Below, in pieces: positions 11,589 to 19,268 of a stretch of 36,993 nucleotides of DNA. Position 1 is the stretch's first letter; each line of letters opens with the position of its first letter. A program made the translations under genes and the position numbers. The notes under the pieces were generated by a model. The model saw only the letters and a program-made list of their open reading frames with translations. It ran no database searches and was not told the DNA's origin. This DNA is from an uncultured bacterium (lineage in GTDB: Bacteria; Verrucomicrobiota; Kiritimatiellia; RFP12; UBA1067), in assembly GCA_902770045.1 (NCBI GenBank), contig CACXRO010000009.1, positions 1-36,993 of the forward strand, given 5' to 3'.

Positions 11589-11617
11589 CGTGGGCAATAG
11601 CGTTGACTATGCCCACG
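11589..11617. terminator. Strong intergenic hairpin between lpoB and the fragment gene
   Basis: CGTGGGCAATAG and CTATGCCCACG pair with one bulged A across a 6-nt loop. TTT follows on the + strand and AAA precedes it on the - strand. A second, smaller hairpin (CGCAA/TTGCG) lies alongside at about 11571-11586. It sits downstream of lpoB, so it may end that operon, but the U-tract is short and on the less useful side. Confidence 0.4.
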
Positions 11618-11661
11618 TTTAGCTATCCGCCTACGTACGGGAGCAGGTTGATGACGAAAAA

Positions 11662-12261
11662 TCAGAGCAGCGGCCTTTTGGTGCGCTTCTGGATCTCTTT
11701 TTCGTCCGCCCAGACGATCTCGCCCGTGCGCAGGTCCTTGAGGATCATGGAGAACTTGTAGTAGCGATCCGTGACCCTGCCGACCTGCTGGGACATTTCG
11801 GTGAGCTCGCCGGTCAGGTACATCTGCGCGGCGCTCTGCCGGCCGGCCCGGACCGCCTTGCGGGAGTCGGTGAGGCCAAGCTGCTGCTGCTCGTCCATGA
11901 TGGCGATGTCGGCGCCGGCAGTCGAACGGTCCACGAACCGGAACTGCCGCGAGCGGATGAGCCGCATGCGCACCGAATCCGTGATGCTCTTCATGTCCAC
12001 GATCATCTGCGACTTGTTCTTCATGAGTTCGATGTCGAGAACCGGCCTCTCGCCATTGGTCGCGTCCAGGACCCCAGGATCGGCGAGGAGCGATTCGGTC
12101 ATGTGCTCAACGGTCTCGCGGATGTCCTGCGGCTCTATCTTCGTCGACAGCCGACCGAAGTCGTCGGAGCCGCCGACCGTTACCGGGCCAGGGCCGGAGA
12201 CGCAGCCAGTGAACATTGCGACCATAGCCAGGCCGGCGAAATACTTGAGGTTTGCTTTCAT
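11662..12261 (-). CDS. lpoB: LpoB-like outer-membrane lipoprotein (penicillin-binding protein activator)
   Basis: In enterobacteria LpoB is an outer-membrane lipoprotein that reaches through the periplasm to activate PBP1B. This 199-residue protein has a lipoprotein signal with lipobox FTGC (lipidated Cys20) and a short Gly/Pro/Ser linker. The LpoB fold follows: MTESLLADPGV, PVLDIELMKNKSQ, DSVRMRLIRSRQFRFVD, then an E-x-QQQLGLTD-type segment, AQMYLTGELTEM and a final YYKFSMILKDLRTGEIVWADEKEI strand pair. The ATG at 12261 follows a ycfL homologue, the same pairing as in E. coli (ycfL-lpoB). Which glycosyltransferase-transpeptidase it regulates is not visible here. Confidence 0.88.
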   Translation of the reverse strand: MKANLKYFAGLAMVAMFTGCVSGPGPVTVGGSDDFGRLSTKIEPQDIRETVEHMTESLLADPGVLDATNGERPVLDIELMKNKSQMIVDMKSITDSVRMRLIRSRQFRFVDRSTAGADIAIMDEQQQLGLTDSRKAVRAGRQSAAQMYLTGELTEMSQQVGRVTDRYYKFSMILKDLRTGEIVWADEKEIQKRTKRPLL

Positions 12262-12311
12262 CTGTTTTCTCCGTGATTTTTAGATATGATTGGTTGGTTG
12301 TCGGGTGGTTG

Positions 12312-12728
12312 TCAGTAAAGCGACCGCACTTCGCGCACGCGCAGGCGGGACTTCACCGCCGCCGGGTTGTTGGCTACGCCCGTCACCGTAACAGAGTCCT
12401 GGCCGTGCAGGATGAGCGAGCGGTACGTGCGCGTGCCGGCGTCGATCTCCATTCCCTCGGAGTTGTACCACGAGATGCGGTACTGAAGGTGCTGATCCTT
12501 CTGCACGAGGGACGTCAGCTGGATGTTGACGCGGTTGAGTCCGTTGGGGACCTTGTCGTAGGTGACGCCGGTTACCGCAAGATTGTTCTGCAGGCGCGTA
12601 TTGCCCTCGCAAATCAGGGACTGGCCGTTGTCGTGGTTGAGGACGACCGTGGTCCCCGCCGTCGTGTGGCATCCGGTGAGGACGGTTCCGGCGAGCGCGA
12701 ATGCGAAAACTGCTGCTATCGTTTTCAT
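12312..12728 (-). CDS. ycfL: YcfL-like lipoprotein (DUF1425 family)
   Basis: A 138-residue lipoprotein with lipobox LTGC (Cys20). The mature part has the DUF1425/YcfL pattern: a strand ending in NNLAVTGVTYDKVPNGLNRVNIQL, then a central YRISWYNSEGMEID, then LILHGQDSVTVTGVANNPAAVKSRLRVRE. The 'YR-x-x-W-[FY]-[DN]-x-[ED]-G' block is the family hallmark. The family's biochemical role is unknown, but its steady partner is LpoB, which follows here after 50 bp. This conserved pairing supports a job in outer-membrane control of peptidoglycan synthesis. Start ATG 12728 is preceded by AAGGAA on the coding strand. Confidence 0.85.
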   Translation of the reverse strand: MKTIAAVFAFALAGTVLTGCHTTAGTTVVLNHDNGQSLICEGNTRLQNNLAVTGVTYDKVPNGLNRVNIQLTSLVQKDQHLQYRISWYNSEGMEIDAGTRTYRSLILHGQDSVTVTGVANNPAAVKSRLRVREVRSLY

Positions 12729-12765
12729 TTGACTGTTCCTTTCCTTGTTCCGGGTTTCGCTTGAG

Positions 12766-14103
12766 TTATTCGGCCTGGGCCTCCGGCGTCTGCACGGTCG
12801 GAGCGGACGGCGTTACGACCGTCGTCGGCTGTACGATAGTGGAGGACGACACCGACGTGGCGGCAGAGCCCGGCGCCCAGGTGACGGCCTGCCAGTTCTC
12901 GGTGTCGAAGTTGATGCGGCAGCCGCGGCGGAAAGCCGCCTCGGCGTAGGCAAGCGCCAGCTCCGCGCGCAGCGCCTCCTTGTTCTTGTAGTGCCTGAAG
13001 CCCTCGTCGGACATCTCCAGCGCGACATTGAACACGGCACCGGACTGGATGTTGACCGTACCGGTCCACGGCGTCATCCACTGGCGCGTCACGCGCAGCT
13101 GGTGAAGGCCGGGACGCGCCTGGAACGTGCCGCCCGACGAGCCGACGGTCGCGCCGTCGACCTCGACGGTGACCCCGCCCGCGACGACGCGCAGCTCTTC
13201 CTTGACGGGCTTGGTGGCGTCAACCGTCGCAGCCAACGGCGCAATCATGGCGTCGATGGTCGTGGTGACCGAAAAGGGAACCATCGCGCCGCCTGCCGTG
13301 GGAGCGCGCCAGCGAGGACGCGACTCGGCAAGGTCGCGTCCGGTGTCCTGCACCCACAGGTCGATTAGGTCGTCGTAGATTGCCATCGCGTCGTCGCTGT
13401 TGCCCATCGGGACAGGGCGCTTTTCCGCCCAGTTCTTGCCGTAGACGCTGCCGCCGGTTGTGGCGTCCAGCACCTTCGTCGCCATGCGGAGCGTGTAGAT
13501 CGTCACGTCACGACCGTTTACCGAACGTCTCATCTGCGAAGCGCCCACGATCGAGGCGGTGAGGATGTAGTCCGCGCCGAGCATCTGCGCCACGCGAGTC
13601 GCGCTGCCGCCGGTAAACAGGCCGGCGACAAGGCCTGCGCGCTCCTCGGCGGTAGTGATCTTGTAGCGGTTGAACGCGGCGCCGATCTCGGCCGAATCCA
13701 TGATGACAAAGTCCATGCCCGAGACCTCCGCCGCAAGGCGGTCGCGAATGCCGTCCACCTGGTCGTCCATGATGGGCGCGGTGGAGTTGGCGTCACGGTA
13801 CGCGTTGGAATGGTCGTCCTTAGACGCCGTCTTCGTGTTGTTCTTCACGAAGATCGCCATAACCGGCGTCTTGGTCGGCGGCGGCGGGGGCGGCGCCAGC
13901 ACCGCGCGGCGCACCACGTCCTCCTCGACCTTGACGACGTCCAGCCCCGGATGCGAAGCCGCGACGCGCGCCTTGAACGCCTCGAGGTCGGTCGAGGTCT
14001 TGCGGGACTCGACCTCGGAGACCGTCTGGACGCCGGCCGCCTGGCCGAAGACCGCCGCGCAAAGCATCGCCGCGAGCGCAAACACCATCTGCTTCTGCTT
14101 CAT
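12766..14103 (-). CDS. Exported protein with CsgG/LpoB-like N-terminal domain and PEGA-like domain
   Basis: 445 residues, exported (MKQKQMVFALAAMLCAAVFGQAAG signal, no lipobox). Residues about 25-80 are charged and end in a run of six prolines. Residues about 85-260 look like the anticodon-like alpha/beta fold of CsgG/LpoB proteins: TPVMAIFVKNN opens it, then a helix with IRDRLAAEVSGMDFVIMD, then VAQMLGADYILTASIVG, and TLRMATKVLDATTGGSVYG, as in the paralogue-like lpoB two genes on. Residues about 325-375 form a PEGA-like beta module (GGVTVEVDGATVGSSGGTF, LHQLRVTR). The C-terminus is a Thr/Val/Pro-rich tail. Start ATG 14103 has AAAGGA upstream; an in-frame ATG at 14127 is less likely because it would put a charged segment before the signal. 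I do not know a named family. Confidence 0.7.
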   Translation of the reverse strand: MKQKQMVFALAAMLCAAVFGQAAGVQTVSEVESRKTSTDLEAFKARVAASHPGLDVVKVEEDVVRRAVLAPPPPPPTKTPVMAIFVKNNTKTASKDDHSNAYRDANSTAPIMDDQVDGIRDRLAAEVSGMDFVIMDSAEIGAAFNRYKITTAEERAGLVAGLFTGGSATRVAQMLGADYILTASIVGASQMRRSVNGRDVTIYTLRMATKVLDATTGGSVYGKNWAEKRPVPMGNSDDAMAIYDDLIDLWVQDTGRDLAESRPRWRAPTAGGAMVPFSVTTTIDAMIAPLAATVDATKPVKEELRVVAGGVTVEVDGATVGSSGGTFQARPGLHQLRVTRQWMTPWTGTVNIQSGAVFNVALEMSDEGFRHYKNKEALRAELALAYAEAAFRRGCRINFDTENWQAVTWAPGSAATSVSSSTIVQPTTVVTPSAPTVQTPEAQAE

Positions 14104-14153
14104 TTTCGTTTTCCTTTCGTTTTCCATGTCCTGGTTTTAAGCCGCCCGACTGG

Positions 14154-14801
14154 TCAGAAGTACCCGTTGATGATCGGGAAGAACGACAAGTCGGAGTTCG
14201 AGATGACGTTCACGAGGCCGATCTGGAGCCCCTGCATCTTGTCTGCGGTGTTGATGACTCCGATCTGGAGCCCCTGCACATTGTATCCGCCGTTGTAGAC
14301 GCCGACCTGGAAAATGTCGCCGGAGTCGATCCAGTTGACGAGGCCGATCTGCAACCCCTTGAAGTCGCCGCCGAAGTAGTTGACTGCGCCTGTATGCAGG
14401 CCAACGCCGTCGCCGGCGGCATAGTTCACGAGCCAGTTCGCGAGCCAGCCGTTGGCGTGGTTGTCCGCCACGCCGACGACGCCGATGTCGAGGCCGTCTA
14501 AGTTGCAGCAACGCCCGTAGATGATGTTGATCCGCAGGCCGCCGACGTCGAAGTCGTGGCTCGGAACCTGAACCGGGTCGATGAAGCTCAGCATCACCGG
14601 CGAGAATCCGATGCCCTGCAGACTGTCTTTCGCAAGCTGGCGATTGGCCTTGGGCATTGCCTCCTGCGCGCCCGCCGGCATTACGCCGGTGCCGGAATTG
14701 TACACCGGCCGGACGGCCGGCCCTACCTGCTGGACCGTGGCCACCGCGGCATGCGCGGCGAACGCGGCCTGCAGCGCTATCAATGTCATCAGTTTTTTCA
14801 T
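14154..14801 (-). CDS. Exported GLQIGLVN-repeat surface protein
   Basis: 215 residues with a signal peptide (MKKLMTLIALQAAFAAHA). The C-terminal half is built of imperfect repeats whose core is G-L-[QD]-I-G-[LV]-[VI]-N: GLDIGVVG, GLHTGAVN, GLQIGLVNW, VGVYNGG, GLQIGVIN, GLQIGLVN. The spacing suits short antiparallel beta hairpins or a beta-solenoid. Similar repeats occur in spirochaete and PVC surface proteins (the LA_2272-type repeat), which I cite from memory; their function is not established. It is preceded by AAAAAGGAG. Its place between the COG3014-like gene and the CsgG/PEGA gene suggests it is part of the same envelope system. Confidence 0.7.
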   Translation of the reverse strand: MKKLMTLIALQAAFAAHAAVATVQQVGPAVRPVYNSGTGVMPAGAQEAMPKANRQLAKDSLQGIGFSPVMLSFIDPVQVPSHDFDVGGLRINIIYGRCCNLDGLDIGVVGVADNHANGWLANWLVNYAAGDGVGLHTGAVNYFGGDFKGLQIGLVNWIDSGDIFQVGVYNGGYNVQGLQIGVINTADKMQGLQIGLVNVISNSDLSFFPIINGYF

Positions 14802-14867
14802 TTCGTTTTTCTCCTTTTTCTGTATGTGTTTAAGAAATCTCCATGTGCTGGCGGACGGCGGGAAGCG

Positions 14868-16253
14868 TCATCTGAAAAGCAGCGACGGGATCTGCGCCCA
14901 TGTCGGGACCCCGTTGGCGCCGACGGTCAGGACCGTGGCCGTGGCCCAGCCCCGGACATCCGATATCCACACGATCTTGGTGCCGCCGTCATGCGGCACC
15001 ATCACCTCGCACGAGCGACCGGTATTCGCGTTTCGCACCGTCAGGCTGGACTTGCCCTGCGGCAGCGGCAGCCTCGCGATCTGGACGTACTCAGGCACCG
15101 TCTGCCAAGCCCGGGTATCGGCCTCGGTGACCACTGTGCTGGTCAAATTGTAGGCCAACACACCCAGCATAATCGCAAGATTGGCATAGGAATTGCCGGT
15201 GTTGATGTGGTTGGCCACCTGCTGGGCGGCGATCTTCACGGCCGCCCGCGCAACATTGCGCGCGGCTATGCCGGGGATCCTGTCCTTGAGGTCGCGATAT
15301 GCAAGAGCCTGCACGTTGACGACCGGCACGCATGTCGCCGCCAGCGCCCCGCCCACCTCCACCGTCATCGGAGACGGAGCATACGCAGGCGCCCTGTAGA
15401 CGGGGAAGTCAATCGACCAGATTGTGCCGCCAAAGGGGAGCGGTATCTTGATCGGCTCGCGCAGGTCAACCAGGTCCTCCTCGTATACGACGATCACATC
15501 CTGGCCGCCTGCCGGCGCACTCGCCAACGGCAAGATCGCAGGGCAGATGCGCCCCGCCTCGCGGTATGCAATCGCCGCGTTGGAGGAATCGCCTTCGCTC
15601 GAGAGGAAAAGCCCCATCAGATACCAGACGAGCGCGTTCTCGTACGATGCGCGCACCAGATCCGCCACGGGCGCAATCGTTGACGTGATTTGATTCACGG
15701 CCGTGTCCGCGTTGTTTGCGTTCTCCGCCGATTGCTGCGGACCCCCTTCCAGCATCCCGCCGTATTCATCCTTCAGCTGCTCCTGGACAGCCGTCGCGCG
15801 ACGCAGGTAGACACGCGCGTTGTCCTGCTGGCTCAACGCGAGCGAGTTTACGGCCTGATACTGCAGCCCGAACAGCAGCTCGAACGCCGGCAACTCGTAC
15901 GGTATGGCGCGGTCGTCGCCCAAAGTGCTGGCAAGAATGTTGCCGGCAATCTGCCCTTTCTTCAGAACCGGACCCTCGCTCGTCTCGTCGAAAAGCTCCT
16001 CGAGCATCGGCCCCAGCACTGACGAGCTGCCGGCAAAATCACCCTGCAGCATCTTCAGCCGTGCAAGCTCAACGCTCCCGAGTTTCCTGTTCAAGGAGCT
16101 GTTCGCCAATGACGTCGCCCTTTCCATGGCAATAGCGCCAGTGCCGTATACAACGTCCCGGCGAGCGGCAACGGCCCTCTGATAAGACGTGCTGCATCCG
16201 CAGAGCGCCGATATCAGAACGGTCGAGATGAAAGCATGGAGACCACTATGCAT
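14868..16253 (-). CDS. COG3014-like lipoprotein, first gene of the lpoB cassette
   Basis: 461 residues. The N-terminus MHSGLHAFISTVLISALCGC is a lipoprotein signal with Cys20 as the likely lipidated residue. The N-terminal half is alpha-helical and TPR-like (YQAVNSLALSQQDNARVYLRRA, ALVWYLMGLFLSSEGDSSNAAIAYREA). The C-terminal half holds GGQDVIVVYEEDLVDLREPIKIPLP, IDFPVYRAPAY, a segment starting RIPGIAARNVARAAVK, and TEADTRAWQTVPEYVQIARLPLP. These are the features of COG3014 proteins, which I recall sitting beside ycfL and lpoB in Vibrio and Shewanella. The ATG at 16253 is chosen because a perfect extended -10 ends 12 nt upstream, which rules out the longer frame start at 16322. Function unknown. 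Confidence 0.8.
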   Translation of the reverse strand: MHSGLHAFISTVLISALCGCSTSYQRAVAARRDVVYGTGAIAMERATSLANSSLNRKLGSVELARLKMLQGDFAGSSSVLGPMLEELFDETSEGPVLKKGQIAGNILASTLGDDRAIPYELPAFELLFGLQYQAVNSLALSQQDNARVYLRRATAVQEQLKDEYGGMLEGGPQQSAENANNADTAVNQITSTIAPVADLVRASYENALVWYLMGLFLSSEGDSSNAAIAYREAGRICPAILPLASAPAGGQDVIVVYEEDLVDLREPIKIPLPFGGTIWSIDFPVYRAPAYAPSPMTVEVGGALAATCVPVVNVQALAYRDLKDRIPGIAARNVARAAVKIAAQQVANHINTGNSYANLAIMLGVLAYNLTSTVVTEADTRAWQTVPEYVQIARLPLPQGKSSLTVRNANTGRSCEVMVPHDGGTKIVWISDVRGWATATVLTVGANGVPTWAQIPSLLFR

Positions 16254-16265
16254 GGAGTGGTCTGT

Positions 16266-16274
16266 ATTATACCA
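16266..16274 (-). promoter_or_regulatory. Extended -10 promoter of the COG3014-ycfL-lpoB cassette
   Basis: On the minus strand TGGTATAAT lies 12 nt before the ATG at 16253. The predicted leader is about 5 nt, too short for a Shine-Dalgarno. No -35 consensus is seen. Confidence 0.72.
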
Positions 16275-16343
16275 TAAAACTCCGAAGATATGCGGAAAAG
16301 TTTCTTCCGGTTTTGCTTTCACCGGCTTTCACCGCGACAGTGT

Positions 16344-16358
16344 AGGTTGAAGCAACCT
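16344..16358 (-). terminator. Small hairpin after GH20 gene
   Basis: AGGTTG, loop of 3, CAACCT: a perfect inverted repeat 6 nt after the GH20 stop. There is no U-tract on the minus strand, so termination is doubtful, but its position fits a 3'-end stem. Confidence 0.3.
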
Positions 16359-16364
16359 GCCGCG

Positions 16365-17894
16365 CTATTCGAGCGGGGCGCAGTTGACGCCGTGGCGGAT
16401 GAGCCAGTCCCTCTGGACCGCGGCGCGGCTCTTGAAGTCCGCGAAGCCGGGCTTAGCCTCCCCGAGCCAGAACACCTCGGAAAGCGCGAGCATGCGCGGC
16501 CACACCTTCCACGCAAGGTCGTATTCGTTCCAGGTGTACTCGGTCCAGTTGTTGCCCTGGCCGCCGAGGATGTGCGCCTTGGCTTCGTCGGGAACGCCCG
16601 CGCACGGATCGAACGAATAGCACCGCTCCAGCGTCACCTTGCCGCCGATGTAGAGGAACGGATCTTCTTCTATCCCCTGCCTGTAGTCGAGGTAGCAGTA
16701 GCTGCACGGCGTCATCACGACGTCATGCCCCCGCGTCGCGGCCGCCGCGCCCGAGACGAGCTCGTGCCCCGCGCCGGTGCGGCTCTCGCGCCAGCTCATG
16801 CCGATGGCGCTCTTCGGGATGTCGCCGAGAAGGTACTCGTCCCAGCCAAGCGTACGCTTGCCCCTGTCGGCGAGGAACTTGACGAAATGACGCGTGACCC
16901 ACGGCTGGAGCCCATTGTGGTCGCCAAGCCCTTCCTTCTTTATCCTCTCCTGGCACTTGGGGCATGACTGCCAGCGAATCTGCGGGCACTCGTCGCCGCC
17001 GATGTGGACGACGTCGCCGGGGAACACCTTGCACACCCAGTCAAGGACGTTTTCCATGAACTTAATCGCCTCGTCGTTGCCAAGGCAGAGGACGTCCTTC
17101 TCGATGCCCCACACGAGACGCGGATCGCGGGCGGCGAGGTTCTCGGGACGGCAGGCGAACTGCGGATACGCCGCGAGCGCGGCGTAGACGTGGCCCGGAA
17201 GCTCGATTTCGGGCACGACCTGGATATGCCTCGCCGCGGCGTAGGCGACGATCTCCCTGAGGTCGGCCTCGGTGTAGTAGTACGGCCCGTACTTTACGCC
17301 GTTGAGCTTGGCGGCGTCCTCCTTGGTGCCGGTGTACGCCCGCTCGCCGTGCCTGACGCTCGCCGAACGCACGGCGCCGTACTTCACGAGCTCGGGATAG
17401 CCGGGAACGTCCACCCGCCAGCCCTGGTCTTCGGTGAGATGCCAGTGGAAGCGGTTGAGCTTGTAGCGCGCCATCAGGTCGAGAACGGACTTGACCGTCT
17501 CCTTGCCGAAGAAGTGGCGGCACTCGTCGAGGTGGAATCCGCGCCAGCTGTAGCGCGGCGAGTCCTCGATCTCGACGCATGGAACCTTCGTGCCGTCCTT
17601 GCCCTCCTTCGAGGACAGCTGCTTCAGCGTCTCAAGCGCGTAGAAGCGGCCGGCGTCGTCGGAAGCGGCGACCTTGATCCCGTCCTTCGCGACGGAAAGG
17701 CGGTAGCCCTCCTTCGGCATCGCGGCGTCAGACTCAAACTTCACCTGCGCGGCGACATCGCCGTTGCAGACGAACGAACCATCGCCCTCCACGGCCTTGC
17801 GCGGCGCAGGCACGATCTGCAGCGCCGCCGAGGCGGATGCCGCCGCCAGCGCGGCTTCAATCATCACAGCCAACTTCCTGTAGAGTTTCGTCAT
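16365..17894 (-). CDS. Exported beta-N-acetylhexosaminidase, GH20
   Basis: 509 residues, exported (MTKLYRKLAVMIEAALAAASASA). It would remove terminal GlcNAc/GalNAc from glycans. A GH20b-type N-terminal alpha/beta domain (about 24-110: LQIVPAPRKAVEGDGSF, GRFYALETLKQL) precedes the barrel, which begins at SPRYSWRGFHLDECRHFFG. Substrate-assisted catalysis residues are in HIGGDE at 297-302 (Asp301, Glu302). NRFHWHLTEDQGWRVD and PEIELPGH are further GH20 signatures. The end of the barrel carries WGGE-like residues replaced by LGGQGNNWTEYTWNEYDLAWKVWPRM. GGAGAA sits 7 nt before the ATG. Together with the sialate O-acetylesterase it points to degradation of host mucin-type glycans. Confidence 0.94.
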   Translation of the reverse strand: MTKLYRKLAVMIEAALAAASASAALQIVPAPRKAVEGDGSFVCNGDVAAQVKFESDAAMPKEGYRLSVAKDGIKVAASDDAGRFYALETLKQLSSKEGKDGTKVPCVEIEDSPRYSWRGFHLDECRHFFGKETVKSVLDLMARYKLNRFHWHLTEDQGWRVDVPGYPELVKYGAVRSASVRHGERAYTGTKEDAAKLNGVKYGPYYYTEADLREIVAYAAARHIQVVPEIELPGHVYAALAAYPQFACRPENLAARDPRLVWGIEKDVLCLGNDEAIKFMENVLDWVCKVFPGDVVHIGGDECPQIRWQSCPKCQERIKKEGLGDHNGLQPWVTRHFVKFLADRGKRTLGWDEYLLGDIPKSAIGMSWRESRTGAGHELVSGAAAATRGHDVVMTPCSYCYLDYRQGIEEDPFLYIGGKVTLERCYSFDPCAGVPDEAKAHILGGQGNNWTEYTWNEYDLAWKVWPRMLALSEVFWLGEAKPGFADFKSRAAVQRDWLIRHGVNCAPLE

Positions 17895-17918
17895 CGCTTG
17901 TTTCTCCTTTCTTTGTTT

Positions 17919-19094
17919 TTACATGTTGTTGCCGATAATTTTTTGGGCAGACTCCACTTCCCCTGGAGGCAGCAGAATAGCGCGAGCGAAAAATGGATCG
18001 CCTATGTGATATCCCGATTCGTCAGACTCGACGATTCCTGCGTCGACAAGACGCAAAAGAGCAGTATGCACCGTCGACGACACGCCAAGCGAATGACGCT
18101 CTCGATATTCAGCCGGAAACTCGCGCACTGGCTCTGCGGCGAGCGCCCTCGCCAAAACCCGCTGCGACGGAGGGAGCGCCTTGAACTGCTCAAAATACCA
18201 GTCTGCGTTCTCCGCAAGCAGATTCCCGACCGCAGCGCCAACGTCCGCCGGTTCGACCCAGTCCCTTCCTGCAGACATGACTTCGTCAAACACCTGCGAC
18301 GAAAGCTCCTGAAGATAGTACGGGATGTTCTCGGATACCTCCACGATGCGGGAGACTTCCGCCGCATCAACGCCGATTCCGCAGGAAGCAAACCTCTCGG
18401 CGACAAATGCACGGCTCTGATCCTCCGGTGGCTTCCCCAGCCTTATGGTGGCGGCAGACTTGTAAAATGGACGGGACTTCTCGCCGAACATGCGCTTAAG
18501 CATGTGGGTCTTCGAGCCGAAAAACACATATCGGACGTTCTGCTGCTCTTGAATTACCCCTCGGAAGATTCCTTCAAGCGGAAGATCGGGGGACAGACCC
18601 CTTATCTCCTGGAACTCGTCGAACGCGACTATTATGGATCCATGAACATGCTCGACGGCGATCTTCTCCGCCAAGCCAAGAACCTCGGCAAGTGACGTTG
18701 AGCTCATCTTCGCACCATAGTCGAACTTGACGGAAACCGGAAACTCTCCGCCAAACGAGAATGTCGGATGCAGATGCGACAGATATTCCGCAAGAGTGTG
18801 GGCAATGCCCTTCGCGCCTCCGACAAGCGAATAGAGCGCAGAGGCATAAGCCTCGCAAAACCGTTCGAGAGATTCTACCCTGTTCAAGTCGAAATATACG
18901 CATGGAACGCCTTCTCCCGAAAAGCGAGCGAGCACCTTCTTGACGAGCGAGGTCTTGCCATATCGTCGCGGCGCATACATCACCACATTGGCCGAGCCGC
19001 CAGCAAGTTTTGAATATAGGCTATCAAATGCCTCCTGACGATCATAAAACTGACGTCCAGAGACCTCACGCCCATATTTAAACGGATTCACCAT
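17919..19094 (-). CDS. Orphan P-loop ATPase (archaeal-type/STAND-like) with C-terminal winged helix
   Basis: 391 residues. NPFKYGREVSGRQFYDRQ opens it, as in the archaeal ATPase family. Walker A is APRRYGKTS at 41-49 and Walker B is IIVAFDEFQEI with Asp159/Glu160. FGSKTHMLKRMF near 202-213 and RPFYKSAATIRLGKP follow, as in this family. The C-terminal 100 residues look like a winged-helix domain (SLGVSSTVHTALLRLVDAGIVE, YHIGDPFFARAIL). Members are often single, mobile-looking genes with unknown targets; a DNA- or signalling-related role is usual speculation. The gene is clearly less GC-rich than its neighbours, a sign of transfer. The start has GGAGAAG a few nt upstream, and a TTGCAT-17-TATAAT promoter with an 18-bp palindrome behind it. 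Confidence 0.85.
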   Translation of the reverse strand: MVNPFKYGREVSGRQFYDRQEAFDSLYSKLAGGSANVVMYAPRRYGKTSLVKKVLARFSGEGVPCVYFDLNRVESLERFCEAYASALYSLVGGAKGIAHTLAEYLSHLHPTFSFGGEFPVSVKFDYGAKMSSTSLAEVLGLAEKIAVEHVHGSIIVAFDEFQEIRGLSPDLPLEGIFRGVIQEQQNVRYVFFGSKTHMLKRMFGEKSRPFYKSAATIRLGKPPEDQSRAFVAERFASCGIGVDAAEVSRIVEVSENIPYYLQELSSQVFDEVMSAGRDWVEPADVGAAVGNLLAENADWYFEQFKALPPSQRVLARALAAEPVREFPAEYRERHSLGVSSTVHTALLRLVDAGIVESDESGYHIGDPFFARAILLPPGEVESAQKIIGNNM

Positions 19095-19121
19095 CTTGCT
19101 TCTCCACGTTTATTTGAGCGT

Positions 19122-19150
19122 ATTATAGCAAAACCATCGCACTAATGCAA
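19122..19150 (-). promoter_or_regulatory. Promoter of the orphan ATPase
   Basis: On the minus strand the -35 TTGCAT (19150-19145) is 17 nt from TATAAT (19127-19122), and TGC gives an extended -10. Unlike other starts in the window it has a leader of about 20 nt with a proper Shine-Dalgarno (GGAGAAG). Confidence 0.7.
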
Positions 19151-19158
19151 TATGGAGC

Positions 19159-19176
19159 TTACGCAAATTTGCGTAA
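19159..19176. promoter_or_regulatory. Perfect 18-bp palindrome TTACGCAAATTTGCGTAA
   Basis: The palindrome is perfect over 18 bp, and a further half-site (CGCAAACTT) follows at once. It begins 9 bp upstream of the ATPase -35. Its place and symmetry are those of a dimeric regulator's operator. The divergent side (dapL 3' end) carries no gene start, so the ATPase is the only obvious target. Confidence 0.65.
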
Positions 19177-19268
19177 CGCAAACTTGGGCAATTGTCATTG
19201 CACAAACCACTCGCGAACCAGCGTCACACCTAATTACTCTTCGCGTTCGGGAAGGAAGCGCGCCGCGG

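Noticed and set aside
11571-11617. An integron attC site
   Set aside because: The paired palindromes looked attC-like, but the conserved RYYYAAC/GTTRRRY boxes are not present and no integrase is near.
17004-18695. A 563-codon plus-strand frame
   Set aside because: Antisense to GH20 and the ATPase, and crosses both gene ends; not a real gene.
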